Shown here piece after piece: positions 25,148-33,851 of a DNA stretch of 64,000 bases (positions are counted from its first letter, which is position 1; each line of letters begins with the position of its first letter). This stretch comes from Halalkalicoccus sp. CGA53 (GTDB lineage Archaea > Halobacteriota > Halobacteria > Halobacteriales > Halalkalicoccaceae), in contig NZ_CP144125.1 of the NCBI RefSeq assembly GCF_036429475.1, positions 1,860,001 through 1,924,000 of the forward strand, read 5' to 3'. The notes below the pieces were generated by a model. That model was not told where the DNA came from. It did no database searches and worked only from the letters and a program-made list of their open reading frames with translations. The position numbers and the translations under genes are program-made.

Positions 25148-26221
25148 ATGGAAGGACCCCCACGGAACCGAACGGCTCCCCCCGCCACGGACGACCTCCA
25201 GTGGTGTCACGAGGCGGTACAGGGAGTCTCACGAACGTTCGCGCTCACCATCGACGTCCTCGACGATCCGATGTCGTCGTACATCTGCGTCGGCTATCTC
25301 CTCTGTCGGATCGCGGACACCGTCGAGGACGCGGGCCACATCCCGGCCGACGATCAGGCCGCGCTCCTGCGCACCTACGACGAGGTGCTCGATCCGGCCA
25401 GTCGGACCGGCGTCGGGACGTTCCTCGCCGACGTCGAGCCGTGGCTCCCCCCCGAGGACGAGCGCGACGCCGACTGGCAGGTCGTCGCCGAGGCCGAACG
25501 TGTGGTCCGGACCTTCGAGCGCCAGCCCCCCGCGGTGCGCTCTGCGATCACCCCGCCGGTGCGCGAACTCGTCACCGGGATGGCGCTGTTCGTCGACCGC
25601 TACGCCGAGGAGGGGGGTCTGCGGATCCAGAGCCGGGAGGAGCTAGAGGAGTACTGTTACTACGCCGCCGGCACCGTCGGCCAGCTGATCACGAACCTCG
25701 TCTGTCGCGACGGCGTCTCACCGCGCACGCGAGAGCGTCTCTACGGCACCGCCGAGTCGTTCGGCCTGCTGTTGCAGCTCGTGAACATCTCGAAGGACGT
25801 CTACGACGACTACCGGGAGGAGAACAACGTCTATCTGCCGGCGGCCTGGCTCGGTGAGCGCGGCGTCGCCCAGGAGCGAGTCGTCGCCGCGGAGAACGTC
25901 GACGGCTCCGCGAGCGTCGTCGAGCGGACCGCGAACCACGCGGAGGGCTTTCTCGACGACGCACAGACCTACCTCGAGTCGGTCCCCGAGACCGACGGCA
26001 ACCGGCTGGCGGCCTGGGCGATCCCGTACCTCCTCGCGGTCGGTACGCTGCGAGAGCTCGCGGAGCGCCCGGAGGACGCCGTCACCGGTGCGGGTGTGAA
26101 GATCTCCCGATCCGAGGTCCACGCGATCGTCTCGACGATGCTCTCGGGTGCGAGCCCGGAGGAGCTGTCGGGGCTCAGAGAGACCATCTCGCGCGAGCCG
26201 TTCCACCAGGCGCAGCTCTAG
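25148..26221 (+). CDS. Squalene/phytoene synthase family, squalene-synthase-like
   Basis: 357 aa. It carries VSRTFALTID near residue 25, first Asp motif CRIADTVEDAG (about 52-62), YCYYAAGTVGQLI, and second Asp motif NISKDVYDDYREENNVYLP. The SRTFALTI opening and DTVED motif are closer to squalene synthases than to haloarchaeal phytoene synthases (CrtB), so the product is probably squalene, a membrane lipid of haloarchaea. A T-run, GTTTTTTTAC (25108-25118), is the probable promoter. The TAG stop lies within a CTAG shared with the next, convergent gene. Confidence 0.87.
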   Translation: MEGPPRNRTAPPATDDLQWCHEAVQGVSRTFALTIDVLDDPMSSYICVGYLLCRIADTVEDAGHIPADDQAALLRTYDEVLDPASRTGVGTFLADVEPWLPPEDERDADWQVVAEAERVVRTFERQPPAVRSAITPPVRELVTGMALFVDRYAEEGGLRIQSREELEEYCYYAAGTVGQLITNLVCRDGVSPRTRERLYGTAESFGLLLQLVNISKDVYDDYREENNVYLPAAWLGERGVAQERVVAAENVDGSASVVERTANHAEGFLDDAQTYLESVPETDGNRLAAWAIPYLLAVGTLRELAERPEDAVTGAGVKISRSEVHAIVSTMLSGASPEELSGLRETISREPFHQAQL

Positions 26222-27078
26222 TACTCGTAGAACCCGCGGCCGGTCTTCTTCCCCAGGTCACCCGCTTCGACCTTCCGCTTCAGCAGGTAGGCGGGGGTGT
26301 ACCGATCGCCGAACTCGTCGTGGAGCGTCCGCGTCGCCCCGAGACAGACGTCGAGGCCGATGTGGTCGGCGAGTTCGAGCGGACCCATCGGCACGTTCGT
26401 CCCGAGTTTCATCCCCTCGTCGATGTCCACTCTCTCGCCGACGCCCTCGTCGAGCGCGCGGATCCCCTCGTTGATCCACGGCATCAGGATCCGGTTGACC
26501 ACGAAGCCGGGCTTGTCGTCTGCCTCCCAGGTCGTCTTCCCGAGCGCCTCCGCGAACCGGTGAGCCAGGTCGACGGCCCCCTCCTCCGTCCGCTCGCCGA
26601 CGACCACCTCGACGCCCTCCATGATCGGCACCGGGTTCATGAAGTGAAGCCCCACCACGCTCCCCGGCCGGTCGGTCGCGTTCGCGATCGAGGTGATCGA
26701 GAGCGTGCTCGTGTTCGTCGCGAGCAGCACCTCACCGCCGGCTATCCCGTCCAGATCGGCGAACACCTCTCGCTTGACGTCCATCCGTTCGACGACCGCC
26801 TCGACGATCAGGTCACAGGAGGAAAGCGCCGCGAGGTCGGTCGTCCCCACGATCCTGTCGAGTACGTCCCCGGATTCCCCCTCCTCGATCGTTCCCCGCT
26901 CGACGAACCGCGAGAGGCTCGACTCGATCGCCTCGACCCCTCGCTCAACGAACTCGGTCTCGATGTCGCGCATCACCACGTCGTAGCCCGCCGTCGCGGC
27001 GACCTGTGCGATACCGTTGCCCATCGTTCCCGCACCGACGACGCCCACCGTCTCGACCTCGGAGAGCCGTTTGACCAT
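26218..27078 (-). CDS. 3-hydroxyacyl-CoA dehydrogenase
   Basis: 286 aa. Rossmann motif VGVVGAGTMGNGIAQVAA (about 11-28), LIVEAVVERMDVK, LATNTSTLSIT, and the catalytic His-Glu region GLHFMNPVPIMEGVEV with NRILMPWINEG are all present, and it ends LGKKTGRGFYEY, a family hallmark. It oxidises L-3-hydroxyacyl-CoA to 3-ketoacyl-CoA with NAD+, the third step of beta-oxidation; the length is that of the stand-alone (FadB2/Hbd) type. The stop is in a CTAG shared with the squalene-synthase-like gene. Confidence 0.93.
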   Translation of the reverse strand: MVKRLSEVETVGVVGAGTMGNGIAQVAATAGYDVVMRDIETEFVERGVEAIESSLSRFVERGTIEEGESGDVLDRIVGTTDLAALSSCDLIVEAVVERMDVKREVFADLDGIAGGEVLLATNTSTLSITSIANATDRPGSVVGLHFMNPVPIMEGVEVVVGERTEEGAVDLAHRFAEALGKTTWEADDKPGFVVNRILMPWINEGIRALDEGVGERVDIDEGMKLGTNVPMGPLELADHIGLDVCLGATRTLHDEFGDRYTPAYLLKRKVEAGDLGKKTGRGFYEY

Positions 27079-27216
27079 GCGGGCGCTTTCGTCGGGGTGG
27101 CCCTAAACGTACCTCTCTTGTGTTTACTACACCCATAGTGAGCGTATATCGGAATCGGGCTCCTCGGGGCTGCTACCGCCCGTCAGCCGGTGGACGTGAT
27201 AGGTCGGGTCAGTAGC

Positions 27217-27226
27217 TTCTTATACG
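27217..27226 (+). promoter_or_regulatory. TATA-like box of the aldolase operon
   Basis: TTCTTATACG is centred about 26 nt before the ATG at 27248. This spacing predicts a leaderless mRNA beginning at or next to the start codon, as is usual in haloarchaea. Confidence 0.5.
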
Positions 27227-27247
27227 TGGTCGCCGGATTCGACGTAT

Positions 27248-28069
27248 ATGCTTCCGCTGACCGACTCGCCGATCGCCCGGGACGGAAAGATACTGATCCT
27301 CGCCTACGACCACGGCCTCGAACACGGACCGGTCGACTTCGAGCCGGTGCCAGAGACGATGGACCCCGAACGCGTCTTCGAGACCGCGACCCACGACGCG
27401 GTGACCACGGTCGCGGTCCAGAAGGGGATCGCCGAGGCGTACTACCCCTCCTACGAGGACGACGTGAACCTGCTCCTCAAAGTCAACGGCACGTCGAACC
27501 TCTGGATGGGCGAGCACGACTCGGCGGTGAACTGCTCGGTCGAGTACGCCGCCGAACTGGGCGCCGACGCGGTCGGCTTCACCCTCTACGGCGGCTCGAA
27601 CCACGAGGTCGAGATGGCAGAGGAGTTCCGCGAGGTCCAGGAGGCCGCCCGCGAGCACGACATGGCCGTCGTGATGTGGTCGTACCCGCGCGGACAGGGG
27701 CTCAAAAACGACACGAAACCCGACGTGATCTCGTACGCGACGCGCCTCGGCCTCGAACTCGGCGCGGACGTCACGAAGGTGAAGTACCCCGGAAGCGCGG
27801 AGGCGATGGAACACGCCTGTAAGATGGCGGGGAAGTCGAAGGTCGTGATGTCCGGCGGGTCGAAGACCGACGATCGGGCGTTCCTGGAGACGGTCGCGGA
27901 GGCGACCGGCGCCGGCGCCGCCGGCCTGGCGGTCGGCCGGAACGTCTTCCAGCGCGAGGAGCCCGAGGGCATCCTCGACGGGCTCGAACGGGTGATCTTC
28001 GGGGGCGAGACCGCGGAGGAGGCGCTCGAGGCGACGGGGACGGAGACGGCAGCGGCGACCGACGACTGA
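27248..28069 (+). CDS. fba: Fructose-bisphosphate aldolase, class I (archaeal DhnA type)
   Basis: 273 aa. It carries [14 protein letters not shown] near the start, [17 protein letters not shown], and the Schiff-base lysine region [15 protein letters not shown], and ends with [14 protein letters not shown] and [12 protein letters not shown], the phosphate-binding loops. This is the archaeal class I aldolase that converts fructose 1,6-bisphosphate and triose phosphates. Its stop overlaps the start of the FBPase gene by 1 nt, so the two make a gluconeogenic operon. The C-terminal 20 residues are Ala/Thr/Glu-rich. Confidence 0.93.
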   Translation: MLPLTDSPIARDGKILILAYDHGLEHGPVDFEPVPETMDPERVFETATHDAVTTVAVQKGIAEAYYPSYEDDVNLLLKVNGTSNLWMGEHDSAVNCSVEYAAELGADAVGFTLYGGSNHEVEMAEEFREVQEAAREHDMAVVMWSYPRGQGLKNDTKPDVISYATRLGLELGADVTKVKYPGSAEAMEHACKMAGKSKVVMSGGSKTDDRAFLETVAEATGAGAAGLAVGRNVFQREEPEGILDGLERVIFGGETAEEALEATGTETAAATDD

Positions 28070-28926
28070 TGGGCGAACGAGAGACCGTCGAGGCGGTGTT
28101 CGACGCGGTCGCCGCCTGCGCGCCCGAGATCCGCGCCGCGCTCCCGGGGAGACGGGTCGAGAGCGGCGAGACGAACCCGAGCGGCGAGGCCAGGCTGGCC
28201 GCCGACGAGTACGCCGACGACCTCATCCAGGACCGGCTGCGCGAGATCGACGGGATCGGCGCCTACGCGAGCGAGGAGGACGAGTCGGTCGTCGACCTCG
28301 GCAGTGGACTCTCGGTCGCGGTCGACCCGCTCGACGGCTCCTCGAACCTCAAACCGAACAACACGATGGGAACGATCGTCGGGATCTACGACGCGGCGCT
28401 CCCCGCCTCGGGACGCGACCTCGTCGGCGCGGCGTACGTCCTCTACGGGCCGATCACGACGATGGCGGCGGCGGTCGGCGGGGAGGTGAGCGAAGACGTG
28501 ATCAGAGAGGGCGAGCGAGAGGTGGTGAACGAGGAGCTCACCCTGCCCGAGGAGCCCTCGATCTACGGTTTCGGGGGCCGAGTGCCCGACTGGACGGACG
28601 CGTTCACCGAGTACGCCAGGGAGATCGAGTCCGACGAGAGCCTCCGGCTCCGGTACGGCGGGGCGATGATCGGGGACGTGAACCAGGTGCTCACCTACGG
28701 TGGGATCTTCGCGTACCCCGCGCTGGAGTCCGCCCCCGAGGGCAAACTCAGGCTCCAGTACGAGGGCAACCCCATCGGATACATCGTCGAGGCCGCCGGC
28801 GGGGCGAGCACGAACGGCGAGCGATCGCTGCTCGACGTCGAACCGACGGAGCTCCACCAGCGGGTGCCGGTCCACGTCGGCTCGAGGGAGCTGATCGACC
28901 GGCTCGAGGCGATCCTCTCCACCTGA
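28069..28926 (+). CDS. fbp: Fructose-1,6-bisphosphatase, class I
   Basis: 285 aa. Metal-binding motifs are clear: ASEEDES (Glu-Glu), and [19 protein letters not shown]. Later come [25 protein letters not shown] and [12 protein letters not shown], the substrate-binding and C-terminal metal residues. It hydrolyses fructose 1,6-bisphosphate to fructose 6-phosphate, the committing step of gluconeogenesis. Coupled to the aldolase by a TGATG overlap. Shorter than the mammalian enzyme, with no AMP-site N-terminus. Confidence 0.93.
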   Translation: MGERETVEAVFDAVAACAPEIRAALPGRRVESGETNPSGEARLAADEYADDLIQDRLREIDGIGAYASEEDESVVDLGSGLSVAVDPLDGSSNLKPNNTMGTIVGIYDAALPASGRDLVGAAYVLYGPITTMAAAVGGEVSEDVIREGEREVVNEELTLPEEPSIYGFGGRVPDWTDAFTEYAREIESDESLRLRYGGAMIGDVNQVLTYGGIFAYPALESAPEGKLRLQYEGNPIGYIVEAAGGASTNGERSLLDVEPTELHQRVPVHVGSRELIDRLEAILST

Positions 28927-28966
28927 GACCCGGGTTCTATACCGATCCCGGTCGTACGGCTCCCGC

Positions 28967-29203
28967 ATGCCCGCAGCGCAGACGAGCGACACCGAACGGC
29001 TCTCGCGAGAGCAGCTGGCCGACAGGCTCGAGGCGCTCGCCGCGGCGTTCAGGGAGGAGGAGCTCCGCGTCGCGGTCGGTAACAAGGCGGTGGGACTGAG
29101 CCCGCCGGAGGAGGTGAACTACCGGATCGACGTGGTCGAGCGCTCGAGGCGACTGCGCGGTGACCGCGAGACGATCACGATCGAACTCGACTGGCAGCCA
29201 TAG
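28967..29203 (+). CDS. amphi-Trp domain protein (second copy)
   Basis: 78 aa. LSREQLADRLEALAAAFREEELRVAVGNK is followed by EEVNYRIDVVERSRRLRGDRETITIELDWQP; the closing ELDWQP matches the ELEWKEG of the copy at 7404-7682. It lies 40 nt after fbp on the same strand and may be read with it, followed by the carboxylase after 42 nt. No known activity. Confidence 0.78.
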   Translation: MPAAQTSDTERLSREQLADRLEALAAAFREEELRVAVGNKAVGLSPPEEVNYRIDVVERSRRLRGDRETITIELDWQP

Positions 29204-29245
29204 CTAATGGAAAACGGTTTAGGATAACCGCGTACAGTCGCGGGT

Positions 29246-30940
29246 ATGAGAGTCCGCATCGGCGAGGACGCGAGCGCCGAGGAGGCGTCGGCGATCGCCG
29301 CCGCGCTCGCCCGTCAGTTCGACGACGAGGTCGAGGTCTACCTCGGCGACTCGGCGGAGCCGACCGCCGTCGAGGAGGGCGTCGTCGAGCCCGTCGACGA
29401 CCTGGATCCCACCGAGCGCGAAGAGCGGCTGCGAGAGGAGATCGGGGATATCGAACGGGGTGGGCCCGAGAAGTACAGGGAGCGGCTCTCCGACCAGGGG
29501 AAACTGTTCGTCCGCGACCGACTCGACCTCTGGTTCGGGGAGCTGCTCTTCGAGGACGGGAAGTTCGCCGAACGCGACGCCGAGGACCGGCTGCCAGCCG
29601 ACGGCCTCCTCACCGGCGCGGCGGAGTTCGAGGGTCGCGAGGTCCACTTCATGGCCAACGACTTCACGGTGAAAGCCGGGAGCATGGCCGCGAAGGGCGT
29701 CGAGAAGTTCCTCCGAATGCAGGAACGGGCGCTGAAGACGGGAAAGCCCGTTCTGTATCTGATGGACTCCTCGGGCGGTCGGATCGACCAGCAGACGGGC
29801 TTTTTCGCCAACCGGGAGGGGATCGGCAAGTACTACTACAACCACTCGATGCTCTCGGGGGCGGTCCCCCAGATCTGCGTACTCTACGGCCCGTGCATCG
29901 CCGGGGCGGCCTACACGCCGGTCTTCGCCGACTTCACGGTGATGGTCGAGGGGATGAGCGCGATGGCGATCGCCAGCCCGCGGATGGTCGAGATGGTCAC
30001 GGGCGAGGAGATCGACATGCAGGAACTCGGCGGGGCGCGGATGCACGCGAGCGAGTCCGGCAGCGCCGACCTGGTCGCGAGCGACGAGGAGCACGCCCGC
30101 GAACTCGTCGCGAAGCTCATCACCTACCTCCCCGACGGGGCCGGCGAGAAGCCGCCGACGGGCGAGTCGAAACCACCGGCGAACTCGCCCCGGGGGATCG
30201 ACGCTGTCGTGCCCGAGGAGCCGAACCGGAGCTACGACGTGCGCGAGGTGATCGAACGCGTCGTCGACCAGGGCAGCCTCCTCGAACTGCGGCCGGAGTA
30301 CGGCTCGGAGATCCTCACCGCCTACGCGAGAATCGACGGCCGCGTGGTGGGGATCGTCGCGAACCAGCCCGCGAAACGGGCGGGAGCGATCTTCCCCGAC
30401 TCCGCGGAGAAGGCCGCGGAGTTCATCTGGAAGTCCGACGCCTACGAGATCCCCCTCCTGTATCTCTGTGACACCCCCGGGTTCATGGCCGGCTCCGCGG
30501 TCGAACGCGACGCGATCTTGGAGAAGGGAAAGAAGATGATCTACGCCACCTCGACGGCGACGGTGCCGAAACAGTGCGTGATCGTCAGGAAGGCCTACGG
30601 CGCGGGGATCTACGCGATGAGCGGCCCCGCCTACGACCCCGAGAGCACGATCGCGCTGCCCTCCGGCGAGATCGGCATCATGGGCCCGGAGGCGGCGATC
30701 AACGCGGTCTACGCGAACAAGCTCGCGGCGATCGACGACGAGGACGAACGGGCGAAACGGGAGGCAGAGCTCCGCGAGGAGTACAGAGAGGACATCGACG
30801 TTCGGCGGATGGCGAGCGAGGTGGTGATCGACGAGGTGATCCCGCCGAGCGAGCTCCGCGACGAGCTGGCGAACCGCTTCGCCTTCTACGAGAGCGTCGA
30901 GAAGCGGCGACCGGAGCGCAAGCACGGCACGATAATCTAG
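29246..30940 (+). CDS. pccB: Acyl-CoA carboxylase beta subunit (propionyl-CoA carboxylase type)
   Basis: 564 aa. After an acidic N-terminal extension of about 65 residues, the two carboxyltransferase halves are present. The first has LMDSSGGRIDQQ and LYGPCIAGAAYTPVFADF. The second has GIVANQPAKRAGAIFPDSAEKAAEFI, LYLCDTPGFMAGSAVE and APGGEIGIMGPEAA-like SGEIGIMGPEAAINAVY. It transfers CO2 from carboxybiotin to acyl-CoA. Propionyl-CoA as substrate is inferred from family and from the mutase and MeaB genes in this window; the biotin-bearing alpha subunit is not here. The N-terminal extension is unusual compared with the ~515 aa haloarchaeal PccB, so this may be a paralogue. Confidence 0.87.
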   Translation: MRVRIGEDASAEEASAIAAALARQFDDEVEVYLGDSAEPTAVEEGVVEPVDDLDPTEREERLREEIGDIERGGPEKYRERLSDQGKLFVRDRLDLWFGELLFEDGKFAERDAEDRLPADGLLTGAAEFEGREVHFMANDFTVKAGSMAAKGVEKFLRMQERALKTGKPVLYLMDSSGGRIDQQTGFFANREGIGKYYYNHSMLSGAVPQICVLYGPCIAGAAYTPVFADFTVMVEGMSAMAIASPRMVEMVTGEEIDMQELGGARMHASESGSADLVASDEEHARELVAKLITYLPDGAGEKPPTGESKPPANSPRGIDAVVPEEPNRSYDVREVIERVVDQGSLLELRPEYGSEILTAYARIDGRVVGIVANQPAKRAGAIFPDSAEKAAEFIWKSDAYEIPLLYLCDTPGFMAGSAVERDAILEKGKKMIYATSTATVPKQCVIVRKAYGAGIYAMSGPAYDPESTIALPSGEIGIMGPEAAINAVYANKLAAIDDEDERAKREAELREEYREDIDVRRMASEVVIDEVIPPSELRDELANRFAFYESVEKRRPERKHGTII

Positions 30941-31039
30941 TATTTCCGATCCGTTAAGGGCCGGCCACAGGTCGCGTATGGACCCGTTAGCAATAGTCCC
31001 CGGGGTGGTAGCGAGCGCCGTCCCGGATCGGGACGTCCC

Positions 31040-31402
31040 ATGGCGACCGAAACCGCGACGGAGCGAGGGGGCCGGAGCAGGGTCGAGGCCACCTACCGAA
31101 CGCTCGCCCGCCACGAGCGGGCGCTCTGGGCGGTGGTCGTCCTCGCCGCTATCGCCGACATCCTCCTCACGTACCACGGGCTCCAGATCGGGCTGACCGA
31201 GGCGAACCCGGTCGCCCGCGGCGCGATCGAGGGCTACGGCTACTGGACGATGGTCGCGCTGAAGGGTGGGGCGCTCACGATCGGTGTCGCCTGCTGGGCG
31301 GTTCTTCCGGACCGCTTCTCGCCCGTGATCCCGCTCGGCCTCGCGATCCCGTGGGTCGTCGCGTCGGCGATCAACCTCACGTTGATCCTCCTGGTGAGCT
31401 AG
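31040..31402 (+). CDS. DUF5658-like membrane protein
   Basis: 120 aa with three hydrophobic segments (about 27-45, 68-90 and 95-118). The family signature LTYHGLQIGLTEANPVARG follows the first helix. This matches DUF5658, a haloarchaeal/bacterial membrane family of unknown role. ATG at 31040 is preferred over one at 30978, which would be in another frame. It lies between the carboxylase and the peroxiredoxin-fold gene, all on the plus strand. Confidence 0.8.
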   Translation: MATETATERGGRSRVEATYRTLARHERALWAVVVLAAIADILLTYHGLQIGLTEANPVARGAIEGYGYWTMVALKGGALTIGVACWAVLPDRFSPVIPLGLAIPWVVASAINLTLILLVS

Positions 31403-31438
31403 CGCCACGTTCTTTAACCCCTCTCACGCAGGTCGGAT

Positions 31439-31963
31439 ATGATCGCCGTCGGCCAGAAGGCACCCGACCTCTCGCTCCCGGGCGTCGAGGGACGCGAGGC
31501 CCACGTCTACGACCTCCACCGCGAGATCGACGCCGGCCGCGCCGTCCTGCTGTACTTCTATCCGGCGGACTTCGCCCCCGTGGCGACGGAGGAGCTCCGT
31601 GCGCTCGACGACGCGGGCTGGAGCGGGGCCGATCTCACCGTGTGGGGGGTTTCGGGGGACTCGATCTTCGCCCACGCGGCCTTCGCCGAGGAGTACGCCC
31701 TCACGTTCCCCCTGCTCTCGGACTTCCACGCGGGCGGTGCGGACGCTTACGGGCTCGCCTACGACGACTGGGAGGTCCACGGACCGGCGCCGAAACGCGG
31801 GCTCGTGCTCGTCGACGCGGACTGGGAGGTACGCTACGTCTGGTCCGTAGAGGACGCCTTCGAGCCCGACGAGACACCGTTCGCGCGGGTCGCGGGGGAA
31901 CTGGAGGCGCTGCTCGGTCGGGAGTTCGACCCGGCCAGGCCGAGGTACGATCCCGAGCGGTGA
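31439..31963 (+). CDS. Peroxiredoxin-fold protein lacking all cysteines
   Basis: 174 aa. The redoxin fold is clear: GQKAPDLSLPGVEGREAHVYDL, LLYFYPADFAP, VWGVSGDSIFAHAAFAEEYALTFPLLSD, and PAPKRGLVLVDADWEVRYVW. Normally the loop reads FxPxxFTPxC with the peroxidatic cysteine; here it is FYPADFAPVATEEL, with Ala in its place, and there is no cysteine anywhere in the protein. It cannot be a thiol peroxidase. Its stop abuts the convergent MaoC stop (TGATCA at 31961-31966). Confidence 0.82.
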   Translation: MIAVGQKAPDLSLPGVEGREAHVYDLHREIDAGRAVLLYFYPADFAPVATEELRALDDAGWSGADLTVWGVSGDSIFAHAAFAEEYALTFPLLSDFHAGGADAYGLAYDDWEVHGPAPKRGLVLVDADWEVRYVWSVEDAFEPDETPFARVAGELEALLGREFDPARPRYDPER

Positions 31964-32413
31964 TCACTCCGGGCGCTTCAGCGAGAGGACCGTTCGGGTG
32001 AACTCGCAGACGAGGTCGTCGTCCTGGTCGAACGCCTCGACGTGCATCGTGACGATACCGCGCTCGCCGTCGCTCGTCTCGCGTTTCTCCGTCACCGTCG
32101 ACCGTGCACGGATCGTATCGCCGTGGAAGACGGGTGCGGGGTGTGAGACGTCGTCGTAGGAGAGGTTCGCGACGATCGTTCCGTCGGTCGTCTCCGGGAT
32201 CGAGACGCCGACGGCGAGGCTCATCGTGTAGAGCCCGTTCACCAGCCGTTCGCCGAAGTCGGTCTCGGCGGCGAACTCGCTATCCAGGTGTAACGGCTGC
32301 TGGTTCATCGTCATGTCGCAGAAACGCTGGTTGTCCGCCTCGCTGATCGTCCGTCGCGTCTCGTGCTCGATCGTCTCGCCGACGGTGAACTCCTCGTAGT
32401 AGAGCCCGGGCAT
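31964..32413 (-). CDS. MaoC-like dehydratase
   Basis: 149 aa, a single hot-dog domain. It begins MPGLYYEEFTVGETIEHETRRTISEADNQRFCDMTMNQQPLHLD, in which the family's Asp-x4-His dyad is recast as NQQPLHLD, and it continues with NGLYTMSLAVG and VFHGDTIRARSTV. Members hydrate enoyl-CoA. The CitE-like lyase nearby (32936-33766) makes hydration of mesaconyl-CoA or a similar acid a reasonable guess, unproven. Upstream on the same strand is the RidA-family gene. Confidence 0.83.
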   Translation of the reverse strand: MPGLYYEEFTVGETIEHETRRTISEADNQRFCDMTMNQQPLHLDSEFAAETDFGERLVNGLYTMSLAVGVSIPETTDGTIVANLSYDDVSHPAPVFHGDTIRARSTVTEKRETSDGERGIVTMHVEAFDQDDDLVCEFTRTVLSLKRPE

Positions 32414-32451
32414 GGCGAGGGCTCGTCGGCCGGTCGAAAAGCCGTGTCGGT

Positions 32452-32847
32452 TCAGGGTCGGTCGGTAACGATCGCGTCGGCTTCGACCTCGACGAGCATC
32501 CCGGGGTCGATGAGTCGACGCACCTCGACCATGCTCGTCGCGGGGCGGATCTCGCCGAAGACTGCCGCGTGCGCCTCGCCGATCAGCTCCCAGTCCTCGA
32601 TGTCGACCACGAACAGCCGGGTCCGGACGACGTCCGAGAGGCTCGCCCCCGCCTCGGAGAGCGCGCGTTCGACGTTCGCGAGCGCTCGCTCGGTCTGTTC
32701 GTGGGGATCGTCGATCCCGACGAGGTCGCCGCTTTCGTCGGTCGCGGTCGTCCCGGAGACCGCCACGTGCGGCCCGACCCGGACCGCCCGCGAGTAGCCG
32801 ACGCTCGACTCCCACTTCGTCCCGCTCGACACCGTCGTTCGTTCCAT
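32452..32847 (-). CDS. RidA/YjgF-family protein
   Basis: 131 aa. It opens MERTTVSSGTKWESSVGYSRAVRVGPHVAVSGTTA and has RALANVERALSEAGASLSDVVRTRLFVVD and the conserved Arg in EVRRLIDPGMLVEVEADAIV. RidA proteins hydrolyse reactive 2-aminoacrylate-type imines as trimers; more divergent members have other roles. It lies just upstream of the MaoC-like gene (gap 38 nt, same strand) and diverges from the CitE-like gene. Confidence 0.88.
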   Translation of the reverse strand: MERTTVSSGTKWESSVGYSRAVRVGPHVAVSGTTATDESGDLVGIDDPHEQTERALANVERALSEAGASLSDVVRTRLFVVDIEDWELIGEAHAAVFGEIRPATSMVEVRRLIDPGMLVEVEADAIVTDRP

Positions 32848-32935
32848 GGAGGTGGTACGCGATCCCCCCGGGTGACCGTATCGCTGCCGCTCCGGGGTGA
32901 GCGGGTTTCAAGCGGTACGGTCCCGTTCCCCAACC

Positions 32936-33766
32936 ATGCTCAGACGAAGCGTCATGTTCACGCCTGGGGATCGACCGGAGATGATGCGGAAGGCGCCCGG
33001 TGCCGGCGCGGACACGGTCGTCTTCGACCTCGAGGACGCGGTCGCTCCCGCTCGAAAGGAGGAGGCGAGGGAAGCCGTTCGGGGGGCCCTCTCCGACCCC
33101 GAGTTCGCCCCCGACTGCGAGATCTGTGTGCGGGTCGCAGAGCCCGAGGACGACCTCCCCGTGGTGCTCGAGGGGACGGTCCCGGACAGCCTGATGCTCC
33201 CGAAGGCGACGGGTGCGGAGGACGTCGAGGAACTCGCGTCGCTGGCGAGCGAACACGGCGAGTCGCTTCCCGTGATCGCGCTGATCGAGAGCGCCGCCGG
33301 CGTGCTCGTCGCCCCGGAGGTCGCCGCGGCGGAGGCGACCGACGCGCTCTGTTTCGGTGCGGAGGACCTCGCGGCGGACGTCGGGGCCACCCGTACCGAA
33401 GACGGAACAGAGGTGCTCTACGCGCGCGAGCGGGTCGTGATCGCCGCGAGTGCGGCCGGGATCGACGCGATCGACACGGTCTACACCGACATCGAGGATC
33501 GAGGGGGTCTCGCCGCGGAGACGCGGTTCGCCGCCGGGCTGGGCTACGACGGGAAGATGGCGATCCACCCGGCACAGGTCGAACCGATCCACGAGGCGTT
33601 CGCGCCGACCGGGGAGGAGCTCGCGTGGGCCGAGCGGGTGCTGGACGCACGCGAGGAGGCCGACCGGGAGGGTCGGGGCGTCTTCCGGGTCGACGGCGAG
33701 ATGATCGACGCGCCGTTGATCGCGCGCGCCGAGCGGATCGCGAGACGGTCGGACCCGGAGCGATGA
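32936..33766 (+). CDS. CitE-like HpcH/HpaI-type lyase
   Basis: 276 aa. LRRSVMFTPGDRPEMM, VFDLEDAVAPARKEEAR, VIALIESAAGVL and LCFGAEDLAADVG, and at the end DGKMAIHPAQVEPIHEAFAP, are the diagnostic CitE-like blocks, with metal-binding Glu and Asp. Family members cleave or form (S)-malyl-CoA, beta-methylmalyl-CoA or citramalyl-CoA. In haloarchaea such a lyase serves the methylaspartate cycle. Start 32936 is set by the opening; the frame extends 39 nt upstream without support. Confidence 0.88.
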   Translation: MLRRSVMFTPGDRPEMMRKAPGAGADTVVFDLEDAVAPARKEEAREAVRGALSDPEFAPDCEICVRVAEPEDDLPVVLEGTVPDSLMLPKATGAEDVEELASLASEHGESLPVIALIESAAGVLVAPEVAAAEATDALCFGAEDLAADVGATRTEDGTEVLYARERVVIAASAAGIDAIDTVYTDIEDRGGLAAETRFAAGLGYDGKMAIHPAQVEPIHEAFAPTGEELAWAERVLDAREEADREGRGVFRVDGEMIDAPLIARAERIARRSDPER

Positions 33767-33820
33767 TATAAGGACGTCTGTACTACCTAGAGAGGGTGGT
33801 ATGGTACGTATTTCGACACG

Positions 33821-33828
33821 GTTAAACC
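33821..33828 (+). promoter_or_regulatory. TATA-like box of gdhB
   Basis: GTTAAACC is centred 28 nt before the ATG at 33852, a spacing that suits a leaderless transcript. It is flanked by the short palindrome AACCGGTT (33825-33832). Confidence 0.35.
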
Positions 33829-33851
33829 GGTTTCGGCTGTCGTCGTAGGTA

